Source: Pseudidiomarina marina (GTDB taxonomy: Bacteria > Pseudomonadota > Gammaproteobacteria > Enterobacterales > Alteromonadaceae). Taken from it: DNA of 64,000 nt. Made by a program: the position numbers and the translations under genes. Every line of letters starts with the position of its first letter. Within the stretch, counting starts at the first letter, position 1. The stretch covers positions 310,001-374,000 of the forward strand of contig NZ_PIPZ01000001.1 in assembly GCF_003987045.1 (NCBI RefSeq), written 5' to 3'. A model generated the notes under the pieces. The model saw only the letters and a program-made list of their open reading frames with translations. It had not been told where the DNA came from and did no database searches. Of the stretch, positions 1 through 8,630 are shown piece by piece.

Positions 1-683
1 TAAGTTGCGTACATGGGGCCAATACCATAAAACATGGCGTAACAGGCCTGCATGATAAATGCGTTAACCATACCCAGAGGAACGAGTTTTAGAAGACTGC
101 GAATAGCGACTTTGCGTGGTTCATGCGAAGTGGGTTCAACGGTTACACTAACTAATATCGGAATAAGAGATAGATTTATTAGTAATGCAACCAGTGCGAA
201 TGCGATAAATCCTGCCGGGTCGGTGATACCAAGAATAAGCTGACCGGCAACTAAGCCACCATAAATAAGTACGAGGTAAACCGAAAGTAGGGTACCGCGA
301 TTCTTGTTATCGGCCATGGTATTTAGCCAGCTCTCAACAATCACGAAGATTGCCGAGATAGCAAAACCGGTTAGAAAACGCATGACAAACCATACGATGG
401 GGTCAATCCAGATGGCCTGAATCAATATCGATGCCGCAGCCAATGCCGCAAGCCCCCCAAAGGCGCGGATATATCCAACACGGCGAATATCTTTTGGTGC
501 GCGGGTGGTGCCGAACAAAAAGCCAATGAAATACGCCGACATGATGATACCGGTGGTGAGCGTACCAAAGTTTTCAATAGTGGCACGTAAGCTCAAGAGC
601 GTGCTGGTCATGCCGGTGCATATGCCAATAAGCGTGATACTCGTCAGCAGTGAGCTGATGGCGCGCAATTGTTGCTTAAGCAT
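1..683 (-). CDS. MFS transporter, N-terminal part (runs off the window)
   Basis: The reverse strand is open from an ATG at 683 to the first base of the window with no stop, so the C-terminal half lies outside. The translation opens MLKQQLRAISSLLTSI and has strongly hydrophobic helices separated by short basic loops. It carries the family-like segment YFIGFLFGTTRAPKDIRRVG, a typical loop 2-3 motif of major facilitator proteins, and FAISAIFVIVESWLN, as in the YcaD-type MFS subfamily. It would be an inner-membrane secondary transporter, but the substrate cannot be read from sequence. An ATG at 690 is followed at once by a stop, so 683 is the likely start. The gene is divergent from the DUF2066 gene. 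Confidence 0.8.
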   Translation of the reverse strand, partial: MLKQQLRAISSLLTSITLIGICTGMTSTLLSLRATIENFGTLTTGIIMSAYFIGFLFGTTRAPKDIRRVGYIRAFGGLAALAAASILIQAIWIDPIVWFVMRFLTGFAISAIFVIVESWLNTMADNKNRGTLLSVYLVLIYGGLVAGQLILGITDPAGFIAFALVALLINLSLIPILVSVTVEPTSHEPRKVAIRSLLKLVPLGMVNAFIMQACYAMFYGIGPMYAT

Positions 684-837
684 GAGGCATTCCTTGACTT
701 GGTTTCGGTGTTTTTATTGGGCAAGTTTATCACGTTGGTAAATTTTCGGAAACGTCAAGAGGTTATCCACAGCTTGTTACTTGCGAGCAAGCATAGGGCT
801 GTTTATGATGAGCACAAGATGTTGTGATGAGGTAGCT

Positions 838-1917
838 ATGCGAACCCTAAAAATCGCCTTAATTGGATTCTTTTTAATCAGCTTTAACCTGCTGACACCG
901 CTACGGACGGGGCATGCAGCAGTGGAGGTGAAGCAGCTTTATCAGGCTCGTGTAGCCGTAGAAAGCCAAACCGCTAGCGAACGTAACGAAGCTTTGCGCA
1001 CTGCGCTAACGAATACATTGTTGAAAGTTTCCGGTGATGATGCGGTTCTTGAGCATGAATCGGTGCAATTAGCATTGCAAAATGTGCGTAATTTTGTGGT
1101 TCAATACGGTTATCAACAAGAAGCTGAAGAATTGCTGTTATGGGTTCAGTTTGACCAGCCACAAATCGATCGTGTAATTCAGCAGGCCGACTCCGGTGTA
1201 TGGAGCAGTCGACGCCCAGAGTTATTATTTTGGGTAGTGGCGGAAGATGAGAATTTACAGCGCCAAATATTAGGTGGCGGTGACGATTGGCCGGTAATCA
1301 ATGAACTTAAAACGGCGGCAGAAACACGTGGACTGCCGGTTAAATTACCGTTACTCGATTTAAACGATTCAATGAGTCTTTCTGTCGTTGATTTGTGGGC
1401 GCGATTTGAAGATCGCATCGCCTTTGCTAGCAGTCGTTATGATACCGACGGGGTAGTAGTCGCTCGCATGTATCAAGCTGATAGTGCCGTCACCGACGAT
1501 GACTGGATGCTCGATTGGACATTAGTGTTGGGTGGTATTCGCTGGCGCGGCGAAGTGACCGCAATGCAGCCAGAACAGCTAGGAAGCATGTTGGTTGCAG
1601 ATGTTACGCAACAATTATCACAGCGCTTTCGCATCGGTAGCAATGCAGAGATGGCGGGAACATGGCGGATAAAAGTGCGCGAGCTTAGCCAATTCATGGA
1701 TGTATTAAAAGCAGAAAAGTTATTGCTTGAACTACCTTCAGTCAATCGTGTTCAGCTTATTCAATACGGCGAGCATGAAGCCGAGTTTGAATTGTTTATC
1801 CAAACAGATGTAGCCCAAATCATGCAGGCCATCGACTTAAGTAAACCGTTTACAGCGGTAAACCCAGATCGTCGCTCTGAGTTTGAAATGCCAATATATC
1901 GTTGGAGCCAATCTTGA
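838..1917 (+). CDS. DUF2066 domain-containing exported protein
   Basis: The open frame extends upstream to a TTG at 781, but the ATG at 838 follows a GATGAGG ribosome site and gives a clean signal peptide (MRTLKIALIGFFLISF, cleavage after GHAA). The mature part starts VEVKQLYQARVAVESQT, the characteristic N-terminus of the DUF2066 family, which lies next to purM/hda in many gammaproteobacteria. About 359 residues, probably periplasmic, function unknown. Its TGA at 1915-1917 overlaps the start region of hda, so the two are probably translationally coupled. The identification is from family knowledge; no catalytic motif is visible. Confidence 0.8.
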   Translation: MRTLKIALIGFFLISFNLLTPLRTGHAAVEVKQLYQARVAVESQTASERNEALRTALTNTLLKVSGDDAVLEHESVQLALQNVRNFVVQYGYQQEAEELLLWVQFDQPQIDRVIQQADSGVWSSRRPELLFWVVAEDENLQRQILGGGDDWPVINELKTAAETRGLPVKLPLLDLNDSMSLSVVDLWARFEDRIAFASSRYDTDGVVVARMYQADSAVTDDDWMLDWTLVLGGIRWRGEVTAMQPEQLGSMLVADVTQQLSQRFRIGSNAEMAGTWRIKVRELSQFMDVLKAEKLLLELPSVNRVQLIQYGEHEAEFELFIQTDVAQIMQAIDLSKPFTAVNPDRRSEFEMPIYRWSQS

Positions 1918-2597
1918 GTGCAATTGCCCAGCTTCCATTAGCGATTCAATTACCTGATGATGAAACCTTCGCGACATTTGTGCGCGGGTCAAATCACGAG
2001 TTGGTGCAAGTTTTACAGAATCTGCCAAAGGGATTGGTCTATTTATGGGGTGCTGACGGGGTTGGTAAAAGTCATTTGTTGCATGCTCTGTGCGCCACGG
2101 CTGAAGATACAGTCATGTATGTGCCGTTGGCGGAGTTACATGATCAAGTGCAGCCACAAATATTACAGGGTTTAGAACATTACTCACTTATTTGCCTCGA
2201 TGATCTAGATGCTATTAGTACGAGTGAATCATGGTGTTTTGAATTGTTCGCGCTGTTAAACCGTGTGAAAGATGCGGGGCAGGGAAGCATTGTGGTGACC
2301 GCGAAACATGCGCCGAGTCATCTTCAAGTAGCTTTGGCTGATGTGCATTCGCGTTTGCAATGGGGATTGAGTATGCATGTCCATGCCTTGAATGACGACG
2401 AGAAAGTACGAGCCCTACAAGTGCGTGCTAAAGCGCTTGGATTGCATTTAGGACAGGAAGCTGCACAGTTTATGGTGCAGCGATTAGGGCGGGATATGCG
2501 TAGTTTATTATCATGCCTCGCCCGATTAGATCGGGCGTCGATTGCAGCTAAACGGCGTTTAACCATTCCATTTATAAAAGATGTTTTGGCTATTTAG
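1902..2597 (+). CDS. hda: DnaA regulatory inactivator Hda
   Basis: Hda is an AAA+ protein that, bound to the DNA-loaded beta clamp, stimulates ATP hydrolysis by DnaA and prevents over-initiation. About 231 residues, the usual length. A clamp-binding-like QLPLA motif lies near residues 10-14, the P-loop GADGVGKSH near 50-58, and the Walker B strand LICLDDLDAI near 96-105. The frame has no ATG: TTG at 1902 or TTG at 1914 (overlapping the upstream TGA) are the possible starts, and either keeps the clamp motif. It overlaps the DUF2066 gene, consistent with coupled translation and with low expression from a weak start codon. Confidence 0.92.
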   Translation: MEPILSAIAQLPLAIQLPDDETFATFVRGSNHELVQVLQNLPKGLVYLWGADGVGKSHLLHALCATAEDTVMYVPLAELHDQVQPQILQGLEHYSLICLDDLDAISTSESWCFELFALLNRVKDAGQGSIVVTAKHAPSHLQVALADVHSRLQWGLSMHVHALNDDEKVRALQVRAKALGLHLGQEAAQFMVQRLGRDMRSLLSCLARLDRASIAAKRRLTIPFIKDVLAI

Positions 2598-2986
2598 TTG
2601 CTATCTTTAAGTTTCTTCAAACCTAAACCAAGCGCCTTACCTTGGCGTCGTGCATACCATGTGCAACCTACAAACGCGGCACTAGTTAATAGTAATTCCG
2701 CTAGCGCAAATCCACGTTGTTCCGGTGCAACATACAGCATGGTGAGACTATGCAAAAAATACCACATGAGAATGAAGTTGGTCCACGCGTAGGTGTACGG
2801 TTTGCCACGCAGCATGCCTGGTAACGCGAACAATAGCGGAACGACCCACAGCCCCAGTCGAAAAACCAAACTAAACTCACTATCCCGCTGACACCAAACT
2901 TGCCAAATAATCATTAACGCTAATAAACCGAGATAACTTGCCAGAGCAAGGAATCGAATTTGCCGAGTTTTTTGATCGAGGTTCAT
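2594..2986 (-). CDS. DUF2069 inner-membrane protein
   Basis: A 130-residue protein with about four predicted membrane helices (for example YLGLLALMIIWQVW, LGLWVVPLLFALPGML, FILMWYFLHSLTMLYV) and a basic tail. Size, topology and position beside wrbA fit the DUF2069 family. Function is unknown. It starts 4 bases inside the end of the wrbA gene (ATGA-type overlap at 2983-2986), so it is the last gene of an arsC-wrbA-DUF2069 operon. Its 3' end overlaps the end of hda by 4 bases, tail to tail. Confidence 0.8.
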   Translation of the reverse strand: MNLDQKTRQIRFLALASYLGLLALMIIWQVWCQRDSEFSLVFRLGLWVVPLLFALPGMLRGKPYTYAWTNFILMWYFLHSLTMLYVAPEQRGFALAELLLTSAAFVGCTWYARRQGKALGLGLKKLKDSN

Positions 2987-3570
2987 AACTTACCCTGTGT
3001 ACGTGCAGTTTTTAATGCAAAGGCTGCCACTGTGACTCGTTGCCCTAGTGCAACGGCGGCCTGATATTCATGTTCTGTTAGGTGTTTACCATGACCATGC
3101 TCAACATGGCTTGCGCCATACGGTGATGCACCGGATTGGGTTTGCTGAATTGCTGGCTCAGTATAAGGAATGCCGCATAATAACATGCCGTGGTGTAACA
3201 GCGGCACCCCCATTGACAGCAGAGTCGATTCTTGGCCGCTATGCATACTGCTACCCGAAGTAAAGACTGCTGCTGGTTTACCTTCGAGCTCACCTTTGAG
3301 CCAAGTGACACTGGTTTGCTCCCAAAACTGTTGTAATGCACTTGCCATGTGTCCAAATCGCACAGGACTGCCAAGAATCAAACCATCGCACTGCTTGAGC
3401 TCGTCTTGACTAATTTCTAGGTCACGCTGACTTGCTGGGTCGCCGGCACCTGTAACGGTGCGCATCAATGGCTCGCCGCCGGCCTTTAATACGCCGTCCG
3501 CAATAGCATCAGCCAGCGTTTGGGTGGCGCCACTGCGACTATAGTAAAGAATGATAATACTGGCACTCAT
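2983..3570 (-). CDS. wrbA: NAD(P)H:quinone oxidoreductase, WrbA family
   Basis: A flavodoxin-like FMN protein that transfers two electrons from NAD(P)H to quinones, limiting semiquinone formation in the cytoplasm. The N-terminal phosphate-binding loop reads YYSRSGATQTLADAI and the central segment GSPVRFGHMASALQQFW is the classic WrbA/flavodoxin second loop. 195 residues, close to the roughly 198 usual for the family. It overlaps the upstream arsC and downstream DUF2069 genes by 4 bases each, so one transcript is likely. Confidence 0.88.
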   Translation of the reverse strand: MSASIIILYYSRSGATQTLADAIADGVLKAGGEPLMRTVTGAGDPASQRDLEISQDELKQCDGLILGSPVRFGHMASALQQFWEQTSVTWLKGELEGKPAAVFTSGSSMHSGQESTLLSMGVPLLHHGMLLCGIPYTEPAIQQTQSGASPYGASHVEHGHGKHLTEHEYQAAVALGQRVTVAAFALKTARTQGKL

Positions 3571-3923
3571 TCTGGCAAAATCTCGAGTACCGCTTCAGGT
3601 GGACGTCCTAAGCGAGCTTGATTACCAACCACGACAATAGGGCGCTCGATAAGCTTCGGATGTTCAGCCATGGCTTTTATTAGCTTTTTTTCATCTTGTT
3701 CATTGGCCAAATCGAGTGTTTTATACGTATCTTCTTTGGAGCGCATCAATTCTCGCGCTGAAATAAATCCGAGTTGTTGTATCAAGGTCTGAATTTCTGT
3801 CACACTAGGCGGAGTTTTAAGATACTCAACTATCTCTGGTTCAATGTTATGTTGTTCGAGTAGTTGTAGGGTTTGGCGGCTCTTAGAGCAACGTGGGTTA
3901 TGATAAATCGTGACCTGTGCCAT
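3567..3923 (-). CDS. arsC: ArsC/YfgD-type arsenate reductase-like protein
   Basis: A 118-residue thioredoxin-fold protein of the glutaredoxin-coupled arsenate reductase family. The catalytic Cys12 lies in YHNPRCSKSRQ, and the C-terminal RPIVVVGNQARLGRPPE segment holds the conserved arginines. It is the first gene of a three-gene operon with wrbA. The match in position to yfgD next to bepA/perM in Enterobacteria suggests a chromosomal housekeeping copy, not an acquired ars operon; no arsB or arsR is nearby. True arsenate activity is assumed from the family. Confidence 0.88.
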   Translation of the reverse strand: MAQVTIYHNPRCSKSRQTLQLLEQHNIEPEIVEYLKTPPSVTEIQTLIQQLGFISARELMRSKEDTYKTLDLANEQDEKKLIKAMAEHPKLIERPIVVVGNQARLGRPPEAVLEILPE

Positions 3924-3970
3924 AACTATGAATCCTCTAGTAAATAATGCGTTAGCTTAAGGGAAACTCT

Positions 3971-4441
3971 ATGCGTTGTCGATTTTTGCCAGTTGCAATG
4001 CTGGCGTCTGCAGTATTTTTGAGCGGCTGTGAGCCGGCACCTGATTTTCATACCGACACTGCTGGTAGTCATAGCTGGCAACAGCTCGAAGGTGGTTATG
4101 TTGTGGTCAACTACTTTGCTGAGTGGTGTGCGCCATGCTTGCGTGAGCTACCTGAGTTAAATGAGTTTCATGAACTTTACGGCGATCAGGTGACATTACT
4201 GGGTGTTAGTTTTGACGGGTTGAATAATGAGGAACTTGCGGCGTTGCGAGCGGAATATGATATTCAATTCCCTTTAATTCAAAACGAACCTGTGCCGATG
4301 TTGCCATTTACCCAGCCAAATGCCTTACCGGCGACTTTTGTGGTCACGCCAAGTGGTGAAATTAAAGGCCCGTTGCTTGGTGAACAAACCTTAGCGAGCC
4401 TGGCAAAAGCAACCGGCTTGGAGTTAAAAGAAGCACACTAA
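3971..4441 (+). CDS. TlpA/ResA-like thioredoxin-domain lipoprotein
   Basis: A 156-residue exported thiol-disulfide protein. The signal sequence ends in a lipobox (VFLSGC, lipid Cys20), so the protein is probably anchored to a membrane in the periplasm. The redox motif is WCAPC (Cys53/Cys56) in FAEWCAPCLRELPEL, and the cis-proline region reads ALPATFVV. Partner proteins are unknown; cytochrome c or outer-membrane protein thiols are typical for the family. Its 3' end meets the 3' end of bepA with 2 bases between them. Confidence 0.85.
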   Translation: MRCRFLPVAMLASAVFLSGCEPAPDFHTDTAGSHSWQQLEGGYVVVNYFAEWCAPCLRELPELNEFHELYGDQVTLLGVSFDGLNNEELAALRAEYDIQFPLIQNEPVPMLPFTQPNALPATFVVTPSGEIKGPLLGEQTLASLAKATGLELKEAH

Positions 4442-4443
4442 AT

Positions 4444-5892
4444 TTACGAACTGAGCTTCTGTAATAACTGTTTTTGTTCCATTAATTGTTCAATGCGCGC
4501 TTGCAAGCGCCGTTTTTCAATTTCCAAGCCACTTTGCTTGTGCGCTTTATGCAAGTGGTCAATCGCTTGATCAAAAGCCCCATGCAATGCCGCAAGCTCG
4601 GCTTGGGTTTCGTGCATTGAACTGCTGTTGCCGTTTAATCGGTAGGCGGTTGCTAATAAATCAAGCGCCAGTACATTGTTTTGGTGACGCTCTAAAAATT
4701 CTCGTAATAATGTAATAGCTAGCTCGAATTGTTTTGCTTCAACAGCAACGTTGGCAAAGTTTAGCGTAATTGTTTGCTCGTTAGGCTGGCGCATATAAGC
4801 GTTTTCGAGCATTGCCAAGGCATCGTCATAACGATTCTGTGCTAATAAAATATCGCTTTGAACGTCAATGAAAAAGGTATTCATGGGGTCGCGTTTTAGT
4901 AACGACGCTAAGACATCTTCGGCTTCTTCTGAACGCCGATTATCCAATAGTACAATTGCCAGCGCATAGGTTGCGGCAATTTTCACCTGATCATTTGGCG
5001 CCGTCTCCATTTGTCGCCGTAATTCCGCTTCACTGAGCTGCCGGAGGTGACGTGCCTGTATTCGATACTTCGCTAGTAAAAAAGAGAGTGAATCACGAAC
5101 TTCAGGGCGACTCATCGATTCGGCGCGAGCTCGCATGTCAGCCAAACGGTTCTCACTGTACGGGTGCGTTAATAAAATTTCAGGTGGGCGAGAGGTATAG
5201 CGATATTTCTCGCTCAAACGACCGAAGAAGTCAGGTGAACCCATTGGGTCAAAGCCCGAATTGACCAGAATTGAAAGACCAATACGGTCGGCTTCTTGCT
5301 CAAATTGCCGCGTATAATTTATTTGCATTTGCTGCGATACGCCCATGGTGCCGGTTAACGCAGCCATACCCAGTTGCGGGTTAATGACAGCCAAAATTAC
5401 TGACCCTAACATGGCCGCCATGGTTGTTGGTGAAGCATTCGACATACGTTCCATGTTACGAACAATATGACGTTGTGAAACGTGAGCAATCTCGTGAGCT
5501 AGCACCGCAGCTAGTTCGCTCTCGGTTTGAGCTTCTGAAATTAACCCCGTATGAACACCAATGTATCCGCCAAAGAATGCGAACGCATTGATATCTTTTT
5601 GATTCACCCAGAAAAAGTTAAATGGAAAGCGCACACCGTCAGCTTCTCGAACCATGCGAGAACCGATGTCGCGTAAATACTCATCTAAGACAGGGTCGCC
5701 GACTAACGGAGCCTGCGCCCGCAACTGACGCATATACATATCGCCATAAATGCGCTCGCGGTCAATAGTCATTACGGCTGCGCCAGCTGTTCCAATTTCT
5801 GGAATGCGATCTTGGGCATGAGTGGTATTAGCACTCGTGGCTAAAGTAAGAGCGAGAGCGATTGCTGCGATTGTTCCGATAAACTGCTTCAT
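4444..5892 (-). CDS. bepA: Periplasmic M48 metalloprotease/chaperone BepA
   Basis: BepA (YfgC) maintains outer-membrane assembly by helping LptD maturation and degrading stalled BAM substrates. The signal peptide MKQFIGTIAAIALALTLATS is followed by an M48 domain with HEIAH at residues 133-137 and the third zinc ligand in EQEADRIG near residue 198. The second half holds TPR-like helices (residues about 290-480). 482 residues, in line with E. coli BepA. It is divergent from perM, the same neighbour as in E. coli. The gap at 5893-6049 holds both promoters, which I cannot place confidently. Confidence 0.92.
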   Translation of the reverse strand: MKQFIGTIAAIALALTLATSANTTHAQDRIPEIGTAGAAVMTIDRERIYGDMYMRQLRAQAPLVGDPVLDEYLRDIGSRMVREADGVRFPFNFFWVNQKDINAFAFFGGYIGVHTGLISEAQTESELAAVLAHEIAHVSQRHIVRNMERMSNASPTTMAAMLGSVILAVINPQLGMAALTGTMGVSQQMQINYTRQFEQEADRIGLSILVNSGFDPMGSPDFFGRLSEKYRYTSRPPEILLTHPYSENRLADMRARAESMSRPEVRDSLSFLLAKYRIQARHLRQLSEAELRRQMETAPNDQVKIAATYALAIVLLDNRRSEEAEDVLASLLKRDPMNTFFIDVQSDILLAQNRYDDALAMLENAYMRQPNEQTITLNFANVAVEAKQFELAITLLREFLERHQNNVLALDLLATAYRLNGNSSSMHETQAELAALHGAFDQAIDHLHKAHKQSGLEIEKRRLQARIEQLMEQKQLLQKLSS

Positions 5893-6049
5893 TTTATACG
5901 CCTAATTAACCTGCTGCTTCGAGTATAAAATTGTGAAAAGGTTCCCGTTTTCATCGCGCAGCTCTGTTACTCTGGTACGTTCAAAGCTATGATGTGGTAT
6001 CTATGGGTAGCATGCAATATCTTTACCCGAATTTTTGGAGTTGCAACAA

Positions 6050-7129
6050 ATGTTTGATTACTTAAAACAATGGTATAACCGCAAGTTTTCAGACCCAGAT
6101 GCGGTCACGTTGTTTTTGCTGTTATTGACTACGTTTGCGCTGATTATTTTGTTCAGCGATATATTGGCGCCCATATTAGTTGCCTTGGTATTGGCATACC
6201 TCCTTGAGTGGCCGGTGCAACGATTAGAACGCACCGGAATACCCCGATTGAGTGCTGTTGGTATTGTGTTTCTTAGCTTTGTTGCACTCAACGTTGTCTT
6301 ATTGCTTTTTTTGGTACCCGTTATTTGGCAGCAGTCAGTAGCGCTGGTTGGCGAGTTGCCACAAATGTTTGCCCAAGTAAAAGTACTACTGAACCGACTG
6401 CCAGAGATGTTTCCTGAATACATTAGCCAAGCCAACATTAATACGTTTATTGAAACGACAACGAGCAGAGCACTGCTATTTGGTGAAACATTATTAAGCC
6501 AATCGTTGGGTCGTATTGTGGGCATCATGGCATTATTGATTTATTTGATTATTGTGCCTTTACTGGTGTTTTTTATGCTGAAGGATAAACACCAACTTTT
6601 GCGTCATGTGAGCCGCATCTTACCCAGCAACCGTCGTTTGATTGCCCAAGTCAGCGATGAAATGAATATGCAAATTATGAATTATATTCGCGGTAAGGCT
6701 GTCGAAGTTGTTGTGGTCGGTGTGTTTACCTATCTGTGCTTTGCTTTTTTTGAGTTGCGTTACGCCGCGTTACTCGCTGTGCTTGTCGGGTTTTCCGTAT
6801 TAATTCCTTATATTGGTGCTGCGGTTGTGACACTTCCAGTTTTTCTCGTGGCATTGTTCCAATTTGGTTGGACTGGCATGTTTGCTTGGGTCATGGTGGT
6901 TTATCTGATTATTCAAGCGTTAGACGGCAACTTATTGGTGCCGCTCTTGTTTTCCGAAGTTGTTAATTTAAACCCAGTTTATATCATTGCTGCGGTGCTA
7001 GTATTTGGCGGGCTATGGGGCTTTTGGGGCGTGTTCTTTGCAATCCCGTTGGCTAGCTTGGTAAAAGCCGTGATTACAGCGTTATCTACCAAGCCAGAAC
7101 CAACCGAATTGCTGGAAGACAAAAATTAG
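6050..7129 (+). CDS. perM: AI-2E family transporter PerM
   Basis: A polytopic inner-membrane protein of the AI-2 exporter family. The frame begins at a TTG at 6035, but the ATG at 6050 follows TTTTGGAG at a proper distance and is preferred. 359 residues with about eight helices in the family pattern: paired N-terminal helices, a long amphipathic stretch at residues 90-140, then FFMLKDKHQLLRHVSRILP and the conserved VVGVFTYLCF and VLVGFSVLIPYIGAA motifs. The transport substrate of PerM-type members is not settled. Divergent from bepA and convergent with bcp. Confidence 0.88.
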   Translation: MFDYLKQWYNRKFSDPDAVTLFLLLLTTFALIILFSDILAPILVALVLAYLLEWPVQRLERTGIPRLSAVGIVFLSFVALNVVLLLFLVPVIWQQSVALVGELPQMFAQVKVLLNRLPEMFPEYISQANINTFIETTTSRALLFGETLLSQSLGRIVGIMALLIYLIIVPLLVFFMLKDKHQLLRHVSRILPSNRRLIAQVSDEMNMQIMNYIRGKAVEVVVVGVFTYLCFAFFELRYAALLAVLVGFSVLIPYIGAAVVTLPVFLVALFQFGWTGMFAWVMVVYLIIQALDGNLLVPLLFSEVVNLNPVYIIAAVLVFGGLWGFWGVFFAIPLASLVKAVITALSTKPEPTELLEDKN

Positions 7130-7596
7130 GCGTCTGCGAGATAATCTAAGACCACTTGATGATGATCTTTGGTTTTGAATTTATCAAACACATGGGCAAT
7201 GTTGCCGTCTTGGTTGATTAGAAAACTGATACGATGCAAACCGTCATATTCGCGACCCATGAATTTTTTCAGGCCCCAGACACCAAACGCTTCGGCAACC
7301 TGATGATCAACGTCGCTTAACAAGGTGAAGTTGAGTTGGTCACGTTCAGTGAACTTGGCTAACCGTTTTGGTTCATCGGTACTGATACCAACCACTTGCA
7401 CATTATGTTCGCGCAATTGTTGTTGATGATCGCGAAGCTGCTGGGCTTGAACTGTGCAGCCCGGTGTCATTGCTTTAGGGTAAAAATAAACAAGAACACG
7501 GCCTTTTTTGAGCAAGTCAGCGAGTGCAACAGACTGCTCATTTGCATCAAGAAGGGTAAATTGAGGTGCTTTATCACCTGCTTTTAAAGTATTCAT
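7126..7596 (-). CDS. bcp: Thioredoxin-dependent peroxiredoxin (Bcp/PrxQ)
   Basis: Reduces peroxides through a peroxidatic cysteine. The longer open frame reaches 7767, but the ATG at 7596 has a GGAG site just upstream and starts at MNTLKAGDKAPQFTL, the normal Bcp N-terminus; 156 residues. Cys47 lies in AMTPGCTVQ. The position five residues on, where E. coli Bcp has its resolving cysteine, is Gln52, and I see no other cysteine, so this should act as a 1-Cys enzyme. It is divergent from dapA, the same pairing as in Enterobacteria, and overlaps the end of perM by 4 bases. Confidence 0.92.
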   Translation of the reverse strand: MNTLKAGDKAPQFTLLDANEQSVALADLLKKGRVLVYFYPKAMTPGCTVQAQQLRDHQQQLREHNVQVVGISTDEPKRLAKFTERDQLNFTLLSDVDHQVAEAFGVWGLKKFMGREYDGLHRISFLINQDGNIAHVFDKFKTKDHHQVVLDYLADA

Positions 7597-7742
7597 AATC
7601 GCTCCGTTCCATCGCGTGTGAATATTTATATACGAGGCAATCATGATAAAAGATGCATTGGCATGAAGCAAAGCCTGTGCCAGCCTTGTCATTAGCATGT
7701 GGTAAAAGTACCATGAGACGTACATTAAAGATTGGGGGCAAT

Positions 7743-8618
7743 ATGTTAACAGGTAGTATCGTCGCACTCGTGACGCCGTTTACACATCAAGGCAACGTTG
7801 ATTTTAATGCTCTGGAAGAGCTAGTGAACTGGCACTGCAAAGCAGGCACTGATGCGATTGTGGCGATGGGAACAACGGGTGAATCTGCCACAATGAGTCA
7901 CGAAGAGCATATCATGGTGGTGGCGGCTGTGGCGGAGATTGCAGACGGCCGTATTTCTGTGATTGCCGGTAACGGGTCGAACGCAACCGCTGAGGCGGTG
8001 ATGCTCACGGAGCGGATGAGTAGCTTGCCCATTCAAGGTTTTTTGAACGTTAACCCCTATTACAACAAGCCGTCTCAGCGCGGCTTATTAGCGCACTATA
8101 AAGCCTGCGCGGAAGCTTCAGAGTTACCGCAGTTGTTGTACAACGTACCAGGGCGCACAGCGTCTGATATTCTGCCGGAGCAAGTAGCAGAACTGGCACA
8201 AATTCCAAATATCGTTGGCATTAAAGAAGCGACAGGTGATGTTGCTCGAGTTGAGTTATTACGTAAACTCTGCGGCGACGACTTCATCTTGTTGAGCGGC
8301 GATGACCCGACCGGTTGCGAGTTTATGTTGTTGGGTGGACACGGCGTTATTAGTGTTACCGCCAACGTGGTGCCAGAAAAAATGAAAGCGATGGTTGTCG
8401 CCGCAACAGCAGGTGATGCCGCAACAGCGAAAGCAATTGACGCTGAAATGGCCAGTATTCATGAGGCGATGTTTGTGCAATCGAACCCAATTCCAGTGAA
8501 ATGGGCGCTTGCGCAAATGGGCAAATTAGAAGCGAATTATCGATTACCGATGACGGAACCGGAACTTCCGCAGCAACAACATATCGAACAAACATTAAAA
8601 CAAGCAGGTTTAATCTAA
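7743..8618 (+). CDS. dapA: 4-hydroxy-tetrahydrodipicolinate synthase
   Basis: Condenses pyruvate with aspartate semialdehyde, the first committed step to diaminopimelate and lysine. The frame opens at 7653, but MLTGSIVALVTPF at 7743, after a GGGGGC ribosome site, is the standard start; 291 residues. The TIM-barrel motifs are all present: GTTGESATM (pyruvate-binding threonines), YNVPGRT (catalytic tyrosine and arginine) and NIVGIKEATGD with the Schiff-base lysine. bamC follows after 12 bases in the conserved dapA-bamC-purC order. Confidence 0.96.
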   Translation: MLTGSIVALVTPFTHQGNVDFNALEELVNWHCKAGTDAIVAMGTTGESATMSHEEHIMVVAAVAEIADGRISVIAGNGSNATAEAVMLTERMSSLPIQGFLNVNPYYNKPSQRGLLAHYKACAEASELPQLLYNVPGRTASDILPEQVAELAQIPNIVGIKEATGDVARVELLRKLCGDDFILLSGDDPTGCEFMLLGGHGVISVTANVVPEKMKAMVVAATAGDAATAKAIDAEMASIHEAMFVQSNPIPVKWALAQMGKLEANYRLPMTEPELPQQQHIEQTLKQAGLI

Positions 8619-8630
8619 AGCGGAGTAATA

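Noticed and set aside
781-837. Upstream TTG start for the DUF2066 protein
   Set aside because: It would bury the signal peptide behind 19 extra residues; the ATG at 838 has a ribosome site.
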